Shown one piece after another: positions 1-8,692 of a DNA stretch of 64,000 nucleotides. The position numbers were made by a program, and so were the translations under genes. Source of the stretch: Flavobacterium sp. K5-23 (GTDB lineage: Bacteria; Bacteroidota; Bacteroidia; Flavobacteriales; Flavobacteriaceae); assembly GCF_023278045.1 (NCBI RefSeq), contig NZ_CP056783.1, forward strand, positions 2,451,501 through 2,515,500, read 5' to 3'. Numbering within the stretch: the first letter of the stretch is position 1; every line of letters begins with the position of its first letter. The notes beneath the pieces are model-generated. The model saw only the letters and a list, made by a program, of their open reading frames with translations. It was not told where the DNA came from and made no database searches.

Positions 1-1
1 T

Positions 2-940
2 CCGGGTTGGTACAATTCTGCCGCTTTTGAAAAAGAAGCGAAAAATGCAGGATTATATGCAAAAAGTGTAAATGGAGATGCATTTTCGAATGAAGTAAAA
101 CAACAAACATTAGACCTTATAAAAGCTGATTTAGGTCAGGTGGATATGGTTATCTACAGTTTGGCTTCTCCTGTTCGTATGCATCCTACAACAGGTGTAT
201 TGCACCGTTCAGTATTGAAACCTATTGGAAGTACTTTTACTAATAAAACAGTTGATTTTCACACTGGAAAAGTTTCTGAAATTTCTATCGAGCCTTGTGG
301 TGGTGATGATATTGAAAATACAGTTGCAGTAATGGGTGGTGAAGACTGGGCTATGTGGATAGATGCTTTGAAAGCTGAAAATCTATTAGCTCCTGGAGCA
401 ACGACTGTTGCTTATTCTTATATTGGGCCATCATTAACTGAGGCTGTTTATAGAAAAGGAACTATCGGTCGTGCCAAAGACCATCTTGAAGCTACTGCTT
501 TTTCTATCACTGACAGCTTAGCTGATATTCAGGGTAAAGCGTATGTTTCTGTAAATAAAGCTTTGGTTACACAAGCAAGTTCAGCAATTCCAGTTATTCC
601 ATTGTATATTTCTTTATTGTATAAAATAATGAAAGAAGAAGGAATTCACGAAGGATGTATTGAGCAAATTCAACGTTTGTATCAAGACAGACTTTTCTCT
701 GGTGCTGCAGTTCCTACGGATGAGAAAGGAAGAATTCGTATCGACGATTTAGAGATGCGTGCTGATGTTCAAGAAAAAATCGGCAAATTATGGCTAGAAG
801 CTACTACTGAAAATTTAGCCGAATTAGGAGATTTAGAAGGATATAGAAGTGATTTCCATAATCTTTTTGGTTTTGGATTTGATGGAGTTGATTACAAAGC
901 TGACACTGACGAAATGGTAAATGTAGAGAGTATCGCATAA
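2..940 (+). CDS. fabV: FabV/Ter-type trans-2-enoyl reductase, 5' end outside window
   Basis: NAD(P)H-dependent reduction of trans-2-enoyl-ACP or enoyl-CoA, the last step of each fatty-acid elongation cycle. The reading frame is open from base 2, so the N-terminal part (roughly 85 residues of a family usually near 395-400) lies before the window; 312 residues are present. The visible start reads PGWYNSAAFEKEA and continues into YSLASPVR, both typical of the FabV/Ter family. The catalytic Tyr-x8-Lys signature is present as YRKGTIGRAK (codons at 449 and 476). The YRKGTIG form resembles Treponema-type Ter enzymes, so the substrate may be enoyl-CoA rather than enoyl-ACP. FabI follows on the same strand, but a strong hairpin lies between them. 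Confidence 0.9.
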   Translation, partial: PGWYNSAAFEKEAKNAGLYAKSVNGDAFSNEVKQQTLDLIKADLGQVDMVIYSLASPVRMHPTTGVLHRSVLKPIGSTFTNKTVDFHTGKVSEISIEPCGGDDIENTVAVMGGEDWAMWIDALKAENLLAPGATTVAYSYIGPSLTEAVYRKGTIGRAKDHLEATAFSITDSLADIQGKAYVSVNKALVTQASSAIPVIPLYISLLYKIMKEEGIHEGCIEQIQRLYQDRLFSGAAVPTDEKGRIRIDDLEMRADVQEKIGKLWLEATTENLAELGDLEGYRSDFHNLFGFGFDGVDYKADTDEMVNVESIA

Positions 941-973
941 TCATATAAGGCTAAGATTAATATTTAGTTTTAG

Positions 974-1033
974 TAATGCATCTTAATTTCATAATGGTTT
1001 ATTCCTTTAGAAATTAAGGTGCATTAGTTTTTT
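974..1033 (+). terminator. Terminator after fabV
   Basis: Seventeen-base arms (974-990 and 1010-1026, one G-T pair) form a long hairpin followed by six T residues. It separates fabV from fabI, which argues that the two are transcribed separately. Confidence 0.75.
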
Positions 1034-1065
1034 ATAAAAATGAGTAAAAATTAATTTCATTTATT

Positions 1066-1872
1066 ATGTATAACTTATTAAAAGGTAAAAGAGGAATCAT
1101 ATTTGGTGCCTTAGATGAAAATTCTATTGCTTGGAAAACTGCCGAACGAGTTCATGAAGAAGGTGGCGTTTTTGTATTGTCGAATGCTCCAGCGGCTATG
1201 CGATTAGGAGATATTGATGTTCTTGCCAAAAAGACAAATTCACAAATCATTCCTGCTGATGCTACTTCGGTTGCTGATTTAGAGCTTTTAGTTGATCAGG
1301 CAGTGGAGATTCTTGGAGGTAAAATTGATTTTGTTTTGCATTCCATCGGAATGTCCGTAAATGTTAGAAAAGGAAATCATTATACAAACCAAAACTATGA
1401 TTATACGGAGAAAGGATGGAACGTATCCGCCCTTTCATTTCATAAAGTAATGCAAGTATTGTATAAAAAAGACGCGATGAATGAATGGGGAAGTATCGTG
1501 GCTTTGTCTTATATGGCTGCGCAACGCGTATTTCCAGATTATAATGACATGGCTGATAATAAAGCCTACTTAGAGTCAATTGCCCGTAGTTTTGGGTATT
1601 TCTTTGGAAGAGATAAAAAGGTAAGAGTAAATACAATTTCGCAATCTCCAACAGATACAAGAGCTGGTAAGGGAGTTAAAGGGTTTGGCGGTTTTATTGC
1701 CTTTTCTGAAAAAATGTCTCCTTTAGGAAATGCATCTGCTTTAGATTGCGCTAATTACACCGTGACTTTATTCTCTGATTTGACCAGAAAAGTGACGCTT
1801 CAAAATTTGTTGCATGACGGTGGATTTTCTAATATGGGAGTCAGTCAAGGTGTGATGGAAATGTTTGAATAA
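1066..1872 (+). CDS. fabI: Enoyl-[acyl-carrier-protein] reductase FabI
   Basis: Short-chain dehydrogenase-type enoyl-ACP reductase of type II fatty acid synthesis, cytoplasmic, 268 residues (normal length). The N-terminal nucleotide-binding segment reads RGIIFGALDENSIAWK. The catalytic residues have exactly the spacing of Escherichia coli FabI: Tyr149, Tyr159 and Lys166 in SYMAAQRVFPDYNDMADNK. The C-terminal part (VRVNTISQSP and the LLHDGGFSNMG tail) matches Bacteroidota FabI. It lies downstream of an unrelated enoyl reductase (FabV/Ter), so this genome has two enzymes able to catalyse enoyl reduction. The ATG start is preceded by an AT-rich leader without a clear Shine-Dalgarno, as usual in this phylum. 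Confidence 0.95.
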   Translation: MYNLLKGKRGIIFGALDENSIAWKTAERVHEEGGVFVLSNAPAAMRLGDIDVLAKKTNSQIIPADATSVADLELLVDQAVEILGGKIDFVLHSIGMSVNVRKGNHYTNQNYDYTEKGWNVSALSFHKVMQVLYKKDAMNEWGSIVALSYMAAQRVFPDYNDMADNKAYLESIARSFGYFFGRDKKVRVNTISQSPTDTRAGKGVKGFGGFIAFSEKMSPLGNASALDCANYTVTLFSDLTRKVTLQNLLHDGGFSNMGVSQGVMEMFE

Positions 1873-1915
1873 TCAAGAAAATATATTAAGGAATACTAAG
1901 AAACATCAATTTATA

Positions 1916-1949
1916 TTGGTGTTTTTTTTAGCGATATAGTATATCTTTG
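1916..1949 (+). promoter_or_regulatory. Flavobacterial promoter of the glycosyltransferase-coaE pair
   Basis: A TTG (-33) at 1916-1918 and TATCTTTG (-7, fits TAnnTTTG) at 1942-1949 are separated by 23 bases. The predicted transcript start is about 40 bases before the ATG at 1996. Confidence 0.6.
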
Positions 1950-1995
1950 TTAATTAAAATCTTGTTATTATATAATTAATACCACTTTCAAAAAT

Positions 1996-2994
1996 ATGTT
2001 GTTTTCTTTAATTATACCCGTTTACAATCGTCCTGATGAAGTAGATGAACTTTTGGATAGTTTGTCGAAATCCGATTATAATGAAAAATTTGAAATTGTA
2101 ATTGTCGAAGACGGATCTTCTCTAAAATGTGAAGATGTGGTAAACAAATACCAAGATAAATTAGATATTTCCTATTATTTCAAGGAAAATTCGGGTCCTG
2201 GTGATTCGAGAAATTACGGAATGAAGAAGGCCAAAGGTGATTATTTTATCATCTTTGATTCGGATTGTATTATTCCTGATTCTTATTTAACTGAAGTTGA
2301 CAAAGCTTTAAAATTGGATTATGTAGATTGTTTTGGGGGTCCTGATAAGGCTTTAGACAGTTTTTCGGATATACAAAAAGCAATTAATTTTGCCATGACT
2401 TCTTTTCTTACAACTGGAGGTATTAGAGGAGGTTCAGAAAAAATAGGTAAGTTTCAGCCCAGAAGTTTCAATATGGGATTGTCTAGAGAAGCTTTTATAG
2501 CCTCAAATGGTTTTGGAAATATTCATCCTGGAGAAGATCCGGATTTGTCGATACGTTTGTGGAATTTAGGTTTTGAAACTAGATTGTTTTCTAATGCTTA
2601 TGTGTATCATAAAAGACGTATTGATTGGGATAAATTTTCCGTTCAGGTAAATAAGTTTGGGAAAGCAAGACCAATTTTGAATAGTTGGTACCCAGAATAC
2701 AACAAGCTTACATTTTTCTTTCCGTCGTTTTTTATTATAGGATTTGCTATAGCGGTGCTTCTGTTAATTTTAACATATGATTTATTACTTAAATTGTATT
2801 TTGTTTATTTCTTGGTATTGTTTTTGGTGTCCACATATCAAAATAAAAGTGTTAAAATTGGGTATTTGTCTGTAATTGCGGTTTGGAAACAATTTTATGG
2901 ATATGGCATTGGTTTTATGGAATCATACATAAAAATTATTATTCAAAAACAGAAGCCAGAAATAGCTTTTCCTGAATTGTTTTTCAAAAAATAA
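1996..2994 (+). CDS. Family 2 glycosyltransferase, membrane-anchored
   Basis: GT-A fold inverting glycosyltransferase of 332 residues. The N-terminus (SLIIPVYNRPDEV) is the nucleotide-sugar-binding start of GT2 enzymes. The metal-binding DxD is Asp88-Ser-Asp90 in IIFDSDC, and GEDPDLSIRLW near residue 175 is the ED-containing acceptor/catalytic loop. Two hydrophobic segments around residues 245-285 suggest attachment to the inner membrane with the catalytic domain in the cytoplasm. The sugar and acceptor cannot be told from sequence; polysaccharide or glycolipid synthesis is likely. coaE starts one base after the stop codon, so the two are co-transcribed. Confidence 0.85.
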   Translation: MLFSLIIPVYNRPDEVDELLDSLSKSDYNEKFEIVIVEDGSSLKCEDVVNKYQDKLDISYYFKENSGPGDSRNYGMKKAKGDYFIIFDSDCIIPDSYLTEVDKALKLDYVDCFGGPDKALDSFSDIQKAINFAMTSFLTTGGIRGGSEKIGKFQPRSFNMGLSREAFIASNGFGNIHPGEDPDLSIRLWNLGFETRLFSNAYVYHKRRIDWDKFSVQVNKFGKARPILNSWYPEYNKLTFFFPSFFIIGFAIAVLLLILTYDLLLKLYFVYFLVLFLVSTYQNKSVKIGYLSVIAVWKQFYGYGIGFMESYIKIIIQKQKPEIAFPELFFKK

Positions 2995-2995
2995 T

Positions 2996-3592
2996 ATGAC
3001 AAAAATAATAGGTTTAACGGGTGGTATTGGAAGCGGTAAAACTACTGTTGCTAATCATTTTCTATCTTTAGGGGTACCTGTGTATATTGCAGATGATCAA
3101 GCTAGAAAAATTATGCAAACGGAAGCAGTCAAGAATGCAATTAAAAATGTATTTGGAGTTGTTGTTTTTGATAATGACGTTTTAAATAGGGAAAAGCTGG
3201 CAGGAATCGTCTTTAACAATCCTGAAAAATTAGCACTTTTAAATTCCATTGTGCATCCTGCTGTTAAAGAACATTTTGAAAAATGGTTGACTAAACATAA
3301 AGATACCCCTTTTATAATATATGAAGCTGCAATATTATTTGAAAGCGGTGGTTTTAAAAATTGCGATTATATTATTACAGTTACGGCTCCCGTAGAGCTA
3401 AGAATACAGCGTGTAATGCAAAGAGACAATACAACTAGAGAACTTGTCTTAAAAAGGGTTAATGCACAATGGGATGATGAACAACGCATTACTAAAAGTG
3501 ATTTTGTCATAAATAACATAAATCCAGGAATTACAAAAGAAGAAGTTGTTAAAATTCTTAAAATTTTAGAGATTAAACAAGTTGAAAGTTGA
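2996..3592 (+). CDS. coaE: Dephospho-CoA kinase
   Basis: Final enzyme of coenzyme A synthesis: phosphorylates the 3'-hydroxyl of dephospho-CoA using ATP. The 198 residues match the usual length of about 200. The P-loop GGIGSGKTT lies at residues 9-17, followed by the family motif ADDQAR near residue 32, and YEAAILFESG in the middle of the protein forms part of the CoA domain. It lies one base behind a glycosyltransferase gene, an arrangement that reflects operon crowding rather than a shared pathway. A promoter for the following histidine kinase starts just after this gene. Confidence 0.95.
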   Translation: MTKIIGLTGGIGSGKTTVANHFLSLGVPVYIADDQARKIMQTEAVKNAIKNVFGVVVFDNDVLNREKLAGIVFNNPEKLALLNSIVHPAVKEHFEKWLTKHKDTPFIIYEAAILFESGGFKNCDYIITVTAPVELRIQRVMQRDNTTRELVLKRVNAQWDDEQRITKSDFVINNINPGITKEEVVKILKILEIKQVES

Positions 3593-3614
3593 ATGTTAAT
3601 GTTTGGTTAATGTA

Positions 3615-3646
3615 TTGTCATTTATATTGTTAAAATGTTAAATTTG
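3615..3646 (+). promoter_or_regulatory. Promoter of the two-component system, nearly leaderless
   Basis: TTG at 3615-3617, a 21-base spacer, and TAAATTTG at 3639-3646, a perfect TAnnTTTG. The -7 box ends five bases before the ATG at 3652, so the mRNA should begin at or very near the start codon. It also shows that the GTG at 3646 is promoter, not coding. Confidence 0.6.
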
Positions 3647-3651
3647 TGCTG

Positions 3652-5235
3652 ATGAATAAACTTTTTTTTAGGCTTTTGGTTTTGTTAATGAGTTTGTCCC
3701 TGATAGGGATAATTCTGGTTCAAGTGTATTGGTTCAATACTTCATTTAAAAATAATGACGAGCAATTTAAATTTCACGTTAAACAAGTTATAGGTAATGT
3801 AGCTGATAAACTTCAAAAAAAGGAGTTTTATAGTTTTTTTAATAAGTACAATCAAATAAAAGACAGTACTGGGAAAATCCCTAAAAAAGAGGATTTACTG
3901 GAGTTTTATTATGTTCAAAGGAATACCAAAACCAATAAAACGATTGTGTATTCTAATAGTATAATTGCTGAGGATTACAGTATTTCATCATCATCGTTTA
4001 ACAAAAAATTTAACAATGACAGGTTTAAAAATTTCAGTTCAAGACGTACCACTGAAATTTATAACAATAATGCTATTGATAAATCCAATATGCAGCAAAG
4101 CTTATTACCGGATGTAACGATTGAAAAATCAGGAAATTTGGAGGTTTTAGATAAAGCGCAAATGGAAATCTCATACAAAGACCTTGCTTCGGCGACTCCT
4201 TTGGATGAGCGGGTTTCAAATGAAGATTTACAAAAATTATTAAAAAGCGAATTAGAAAGCTATGGCGTAAAGACAAAATTTGAGTTTGGTATCTATGGAA
4301 ATGGTTTATCTACAAAAATTAAGTCAAACGGATTTAAATATGACAAAGAAAACACATACTCGATTCCGATATTTGCTGATAATGAAGGGAATAACAAATA
4401 TGAATTATTAGTTACATTTCCACATAAAAAGAAATTTTTATTGTCTGAACTGGTTAGTATTACGATACTTTCAATAGTTTTTACTTTAATTATTTTGATT
4501 GCCTATTCTAGTGCTTTGAATCAATTGATACGTCAACGTCATATATCAGAGATTAAAACGGATTTCATTAATAATATGACTCATGAGTTTAAAACGCCTA
4601 TTGCTACTATTAATTTAGCATTGGATGCTATAAAAAACCCAAAAATTATTGATGACAAAGAAAAGGTTTTTAAATACCTGCAAATGATACGGGACGAGAA
4701 TAAACGGATGCATGCCCAGGTAGAAAATGTGTTGCGAATTTCTAAACTCGAGAAAAAAGAGTTAGATATAGAAAAGGAATCTAGCAATGTTGAAGAGGTA
4801 ATTAATGATGCTATTGAGCATGTTAATCTTATTTTAGAAGACAGAGAAGGTACTATTACAAGTCATTTTAATGCCAATAGAACCAGTGTATTAATAAACG
4901 AAGTTCACTTTACAAATGTGATTGTGAATGTTTTAGAAAATGCCATTAAATATTCTCCGGATATTCCTGAAATTGATGTTTATACTGAGAATGTAAAAGA
5001 TATGATTCTCATCAAAGTGGTCGACAAGGGTTCAGGAATGAGTAAAGTGGCTCAAAAAAGAGTGTTTGAAAAATTTTATAGAGAACATACCGGTGACCTT
5101 CACAATGTTAAAGGACATGGTTTAGGATTAGCGTACGTAAAAAGAATTGTTGAAGACCATCATGGTCAAGTATATGTAGAAAGTGAAAAAGGGAAAGGAA
5201 GTACCTTTATAATAAAAATACCACTAATAAATTAA
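3652..5235 (+). CDS. Sensor histidine kinase
   Basis: Membrane-bound histidine kinase of 527 residues. A first membrane helix lies at about residues 5-25, then a sensor region of about 230 residues outside the membrane with no recognised fold and a long Asn/Ser/Lys-rich stretch, then a second helix at about 263-288. No HAMP domain is evident: the HisKA helix begins directly after the second helix. The phospho-acceptor is His311 in MTHEFKTP. The ATPase domain shows the N box NVLENAIKYSP, the G1 box DKGSGM and the G2 box GHGLGLAYVKRIV. The response regulator follows after three bases. I chose ATG 3652 because the upstream GTG/CTG codons overlap the -7 promoter box. The signal sensed is unknown. 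Confidence 0.92.
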   Translation: MNKLFFRLLVLLMSLSLIGIILVQVYWFNTSFKNNDEQFKFHVKQVIGNVADKLQKKEFYSFFNKYNQIKDSTGKIPKKEDLLEFYYVQRNTKTNKTIVYSNSIIAEDYSISSSSFNKKFNNDRFKNFSSRRTTEIYNNNAIDKSNMQQSLLPDVTIEKSGNLEVLDKAQMEISYKDLASATPLDERVSNEDLQKLLKSELESYGVKTKFEFGIYGNGLSTKIKSNGFKYDKENTYSIPIFADNEGNNKYELLVTFPHKKKFLLSELVSITILSIVFTLIILIAYSSALNQLIRQRHISEIKTDFINNMTHEFKTPIATINLALDAIKNPKIIDDKEKVFKYLQMIRDENKRMHAQVENVLRISKLEKKELDIEKESSNVEEVINDAIEHVNLILEDREGTITSHFNANRTSVLINEVHFTNVIVNVLENAIKYSPDIPEIDVYTENVKDMILIKVVDKGSGMSKVAQKRVFEKFYREHTGDLHNVKGHGLGLAYVKRIVEDHHGQVYVESEKGKGSTFIIKIPLIN

Positions 5236-5238
5236 TTT

Positions 5239-5952
5239 ATGGAAAATATAAATAAAAGAATCCTTTTAGTTGAAGATGATCTTAATTTTGGAGCAGTGCT
5301 TAAAGATTATTTAATGCTGAATGACTTTGATGTAACATTAGCTAAAAACGGAATGGAAGGTTTTGAAAAATTCAAAAAAGAAACCTACGATTTATGTATT
5401 CTAGATGTTATGATGCCTTATAAAGATGGATACACTTTAGCCAAGGAAATTAGAGAGAAAAACAGTGAAGTGCCTATCATTTTTCTAACAGCAAAATCGA
5501 TGAAAGAAGATGTGCTGAAAGGGTATAAGGCAGGAGCTGATGACTACTTGAACAAGCCTTTTGACTCTGAAGTATTGTTGATGAAAATTAAAGCAATTAT
5601 TCAAAGAAAATCATCTGATTCAAAATCAGAGCAAGTTCAGTTTGAATTCAATATTGGTAAATTTCACCTTAATTCAAAATTGAGATTCTTGACTTTCAAT
5701 AATGAAGAACCTATCAAATTGTCTCCAAAAGAGAACGAATTGTTAAAGATGTTAATTCTTCATGAAAATGATTTAATGCCTAGAGAATTGGCTCTGACAA
5801 AAATATGGAGAGACGATAACTATTTTACTTCAAGAAGTATGGATGTGTATATCGCTAAACTTAGAAAATACCTTAAGCCAGACGAGAATGTGGAAATCCT
5901 GAATATTCACGGTGAAGGATTTAGACTGGTTGTTAAAAATAAAACCGTTTAA
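5239..5952 (+). CDS. OmpR/RprY-type response regulator
   Basis: DNA-binding response regulator of 237 residues, partner of the kinase immediately upstream (three-base gap). The receiver domain (residues about 5-120) has the acidic pair in VEDD, the phospho-acceptor Asp56 in LDVMMP, Thr84 and Lys106 in NKPF. The C-terminal domain (about 135-232) is a winged helix of the OmpR/PhoB type, with SPKENELLKML and the recognition-helix region RSMDVYIAKLRKYL. It resembles the RprY/RprX systems of Bacteroidota; the regulon is not visible here. Transcription ends at a hairpin with a GAAA loop. Confidence 0.93.
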   Translation: MENINKRILLVEDDLNFGAVLKDYLMLNDFDVTLAKNGMEGFEKFKKETYDLCILDVMMPYKDGYTLAKEIREKNSEVPIIFLTAKSMKEDVLKGYKAGADDYLNKPFDSEVLLMKIKAIIQRKSSDSKSEQVQFEFNIGKFHLNSKLRFLTFNNEEPIKLSPKENELLKMLILHENDLMPRELALTKIWRDDNYFTSRSMDVYIAKLRKYLKPDENVEILNIHGEGFRLVVKNKTV

Positions 5953-5960
5953 ATATAATA

Positions 5961-5992
5961 AGGCTCCAAGAAATTGGAGCCTTTGTTTTTTT
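5961..5992 (+). terminator. Terminator after the response regulator
   Basis: A nine-base perfect stem (AGGCTCCAA, 5961-5969, with 5974-5982) closes a GAAA tetraloop and is followed by a T-rich run. It lies between convergent genes. Confidence 0.85.
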
Positions 5993-5994
5993 AC

Positions 5995-6735
5995 TTATTT
6001 CAAATTCAATTGCAGTGCAAAACAGTTTTTGTCTTCTTTTGAAATACTAAAAATAACTGATTCTTCGGATGTATTTTCATGAATGATAACCTTGTCCTTC
6101 AAAGAAAGCTCTTTCATAAAATTCATTTCGAAACTTTGAATTTCTTGCTTTACAATGATGTTTTCATCAATTAAATCCAAACACCATTCCAGGTATTTTA
6201 CGTTATTGACATGGTTGACAATATCTAAATCAGATACGAAAACTGTTTTTTCAAAAACAACTTCCTTTGCGGGATTGAGGTTTATTTTTGAAAAAGCTTC
6301 AAGTGTAGCTTTGTTTTCAGGGTACAACTCAAAATGTTCGTATGGCAAAGCCAAAGCTTCAGGACGTCTTTTTTCAGTGTTGAAGACTGCCCAAAAAGTT
6401 TCGGAACCCACAATTTTTTTTCCATTTAAATACATTTCCAAGGCACGAACAGAACGGGAATTTTCTAATGTATTAATCCAGGTTTTTACAGTAACAATAT
6501 CTCTCCATTTTGGCAATGCTGTAATTTCAACACGCATTCTACTTAACACCCAAGCTTGATTGAATTCCTGCATATCCGTAAAACTAATACCACCCAGATC
6601 AGAGTGTGCAGCTGCAGTCAATTGTAAAAGATTGCATAAATCGGTGTGTTTTAAATAGCCATTAGGGGAACATTGGGTAAAGTTGATTTCCCAATCTTTG
6701 CTTAATATGGAGGTGAAATTTGGCGCTATTGGCAT
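5995..6735 (-). CDS. Acyl-ACP thioesterase family protein
   Basis: Double hot-dog protein of 246 residues related to plant FatA/FatB acyl-ACP thioesterases. It is expected to hydrolyse acyl-ACP, or a related acyl thioester, to a free fatty acid in the cytoplasm. The N-terminal hot-dog includes TDLCNLLQLTAAAHSDLGG and WVLSRMRVEI. The second contains VSDLDIVNHVNNVKYLEWCLD, where the Asn-x-His pair of the NHVNNVKY motif is the usual catalytic element. miaA lies upstream with eight bases between them, so the two are probably one transcription unit. Substrate chain length cannot be read from the sequence. Confidence 0.82.
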   Translation of the reverse strand: MPIAPNFTSILSKDWEINFTQCSPNGYLKHTDLCNLLQLTAAAHSDLGGISFTDMQEFNQAWVLSRMRVEITALPKWRDIVTVKTWINTLENSRSVRALEMYLNGKKIVGSETFWAVFNTEKRRPEALALPYEHFELYPENKATLEAFSKINLNPAKEVVFEKTVFVSDLDIVNHVNNVKYLEWCLDLIDENIIVKQEIQSFEMNFMKELSLKDKVIIHENTSEESVIFSISKEDKNCFALQLNLK

Positions 6736-6743
6736 ATAAATAA

Positions 6744-7670
6744 TTATGAATTATGAATTTTAGTTTTTATATAATTGAAAATAGTTTGGTACGGTGTTTC
6801 ATAATCAAACCATTTTGTAGATTCGTTTCGTTTGAACCAGGTAAGCTGTCTTTTGGCAAAACGTCTCGTGTTTTTCTTAATTTCTTCTATGGCAAATTCT
6901 AATGTGAAATCACCATCAAAATAACTAAACAATTCCCTATAACCCACAGTTTGCAAGGCATTCAGTTCTTTATGTTGATAAACACTTTTGGCCTCAGCTA
7001 ATAAACCTTCATTCTTCATAGTATCCACACGTTGATTGATGCGGTCGTACATAATGCTTCTTTCGGCTTCAAGACCGATAAGAATAGGAGTAAAGGTTCG
7101 CTCATTTTTCTTTTGGTTTAAAAAAGAAGAATAGGGTAATCCTGTACCTATACATACTTCCACAAAACGCATCATTCGTTGTGGGTTTTGTAATGTTTGA
7201 GGATTTTCGGTTGTTATTTTTTCAAAATAACCGAAATCAAGTGCTTTCAATTGCTCTTGTAAGTAGGGTATGCCTAATTTTTCATAATTATCATTTACAG
7301 CTGTGCGAACAGCAGGATCTATTTCAGGAAATTCATCAAATCCTCTTAAAATAGCATCTACATATAATCCTGAACCACCCACGAGTACAACGTAATCGTT
7401 AGATTGATATAATTCATCCAGTTTTGCTAAGGCTTCTTTTTCAAAATCACCAACGGTATAATTTTTAAATACCGATTTGTTTTGGATAAAATGATGGGGT
7501 GCTGCGTTTAATTCATCTCGGCTGGGAACTGCCGTTCCTATTGTCATTTCCTTGAAGAATTGTCGACTGTCACAAGAGATAATCTCGCATTTAAAATGAT
7601 TAGCCACAGCAATGCTTAAGGATGTTTTTCCAATTGCTGTAGGTCCGATAATGGTAATTAGATGTTTCAT
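6744..7670 (-). CDS. miaA: tRNA dimethylallyltransferase
   Basis: Transfers a dimethylallyl group to the N6 of adenosine 37 in tRNAs that read UNN codons; cytoplasmic. The 308 residues match the family length of about 300-315. The P-loop is GPTAIGKTS at the N-terminus; SCDSRQFFKEMTIGTAVPS is the substrate-binding Asp-Ser-Arg-Gln segment; GGSGLYVDAIL is the next conserved block; the C-terminal RRFAKRQLTWFKR is the family tRNA-binding helix. The thioesterase follows closely on the same strand. Upstream lies a copy of a dispersed hairpin element (7680-7825). Confidence 0.96.
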   Translation of the reverse strand: MKHLITIIGPTAIGKTSLSIAVANHFKCEIISCDSRQFFKEMTIGTAVPSRDELNAAPHHFIQNKSVFKNYTVGDFEKEALAKLDELYQSNDYVVLVGGSGLYVDAILRGFDEFPEIDPAVRTAVNDNYEKLGIPYLQEQLKALDFGYFEKITTENPQTLQNPQRMMRFVEVCIGTGLPYSSFLNQKKNERTFTPILIGLEAERSIMYDRINQRVDTMKNEGLLAEAKSVYQHKELNALQTVGYRELFSYFDGDFTLEFAIEEIKKNTRRFAKRQLTWFKRNESTKWFDYETPYQTIFNYIKTKIHNS

Positions 7671-7679
7671 ATTGTATTT

Positions 7680-7825
7680 TAGCCCTGATGGAAACGAAAA
7701 CCCCGGACGATTGCAAGTTAGTATTTCTTGATGTAAAAGAGCGACAATAGAAGCTCCTTTTATGTCTTAGAAATACAAATTGAAAGAGGAGGAGTTGTAG
7801 TGTACAGCGGGATTAAGCTTCTAAT
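7680..7825. repeat. Dispersed intergenic element, copy 1 (long form)
   Basis: It begins TAGCCCTGATGG and ends AGCGGGATTAAGCTTCTAAT, the same edges as the element at 36310-36388 (AGCGGGATTAGCTCCTAAT). The centre is longer and less hairpin-like than in the other copies. It fills the gap between miaA and the channel gene and has no open frame. Confidence 0.5.
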
Positions 7826-7826
7826 T

Positions 7827-8666
7827 CTATTTGTTTTCTAAAGTATGTCCACACAGATGACAAAATTTAGCATCCTCAGGATAATCTTCGGTACCGCATC
7901 CTTTACACGGATTTTGTGATTCTATAGGAGGATTATTTATTGTTCTTTTTGCGATTTCGGCTGAAACAATTCCCGTTGGTACGGCAATAATTCCATACCC
8001 CAATATCATTACAAAAGAAGCGATAAACTGTCCTAAAGGTGTTTGAGGAGAAATATCCCCGTAACCTACTGTTGTCAAAGTTACAATTGTCCAATAAATC
8101 GAAGCAGGAATACTTGTAAATCCGCTTTCTTTTCCTTCAACAACATACATAACCGATCCAATAATAATGGTGCTGATAAGTACAAAATAGATAAATACAA
8201 TGATTTTTCCTTTACTGGCATGTAGAGCTTGTCTAAGTTGTACGGATTGACTAGTAAACTGCGGGTGGTTTAAAATTTTAAACAAACGCAATAATCTCAG
8301 TGAACGAACAATAGTTAAAATACTGGTTCCTGTCATAAATAACGATAAATACATAGGTAGTGTGGCAAGCAGATCTATCAGTCCGTAGAAACTAAAAATG
8401 TATTTAAAAGGTTTATTGATGGTAAGGATTCTCAATATGTATTCGATGGTAAAAAATGCGGTTATTACCCATTCGAAAAAAAGCAAATAAGCGTGGTATT
8501 TTTTATCAAAACCTTCTACGGTTTCCATCATTACCAAAAAAACACTTAATAATATTAAACCTAATAGAATAAGGTCAAATAAACGGCCTGCCTTTGTAGA
8601 TGTACCATAAATAATGATATATGTTTTATGCTTGAAAAGGTCGTATTTCGATCTTATTTTGTTCAT
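7827..8666 (-). CDS. Voltage-gated-type potassium channel with C-terminal zinc ribbon
   Basis: Inner-membrane ion channel subunit of 279 residues with the six-helix voltage-gated plan. Helices cover roughly residues 30-50, 60-80, 90-110, an Arg-rich S4 (RSLRLLRLFKIL, 121-132), S5 near 155-175 and S6 near 212-235. The pore loop carries the potassium selectivity filter TTVGYGD (198-204). After S6, the cytoplasmic tail carries CKGC and CHLC (Cys254, 257, 269, 272), a four-cysteine zinc ribbon absent from textbook channels of this class. It probably forms a homotetramer. The next gene upstream ends 26 bases away. Confidence 0.88.
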   Translation of the reverse strand: MNKIRSKYDLFKHKTYIIIYGTSTKAGRLFDLILLGLILLSVFLVMMETVEGFDKKYHAYLLFFEWVITAFFTIEYILRILTINKPFKYIFSFYGLIDLLATLPMYLSLFMTGTSILTIVRSLRLLRLFKILNHPQFTSQSVQLRQALHASKGKIIVFIYFVLISTIIIGSVMYVVEGKESGFTSIPASIYWTIVTLTTVGYGDISPQTPLGQFIASFVMILGYGIIAVPTGIVSAEIAKRTINNPPIESQNPCKGCGTEDYPEDAKFCHLCGHTLENK

Positions 8667-8692
8667 AAATAAGGGATATAATTAAAATCACT

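Noticed and set aside
6155..6559. 134-codon plus-strand ORF
   Set aside because: Antisense to the acyl-ACP thioesterase gene, which has clear family motifs.
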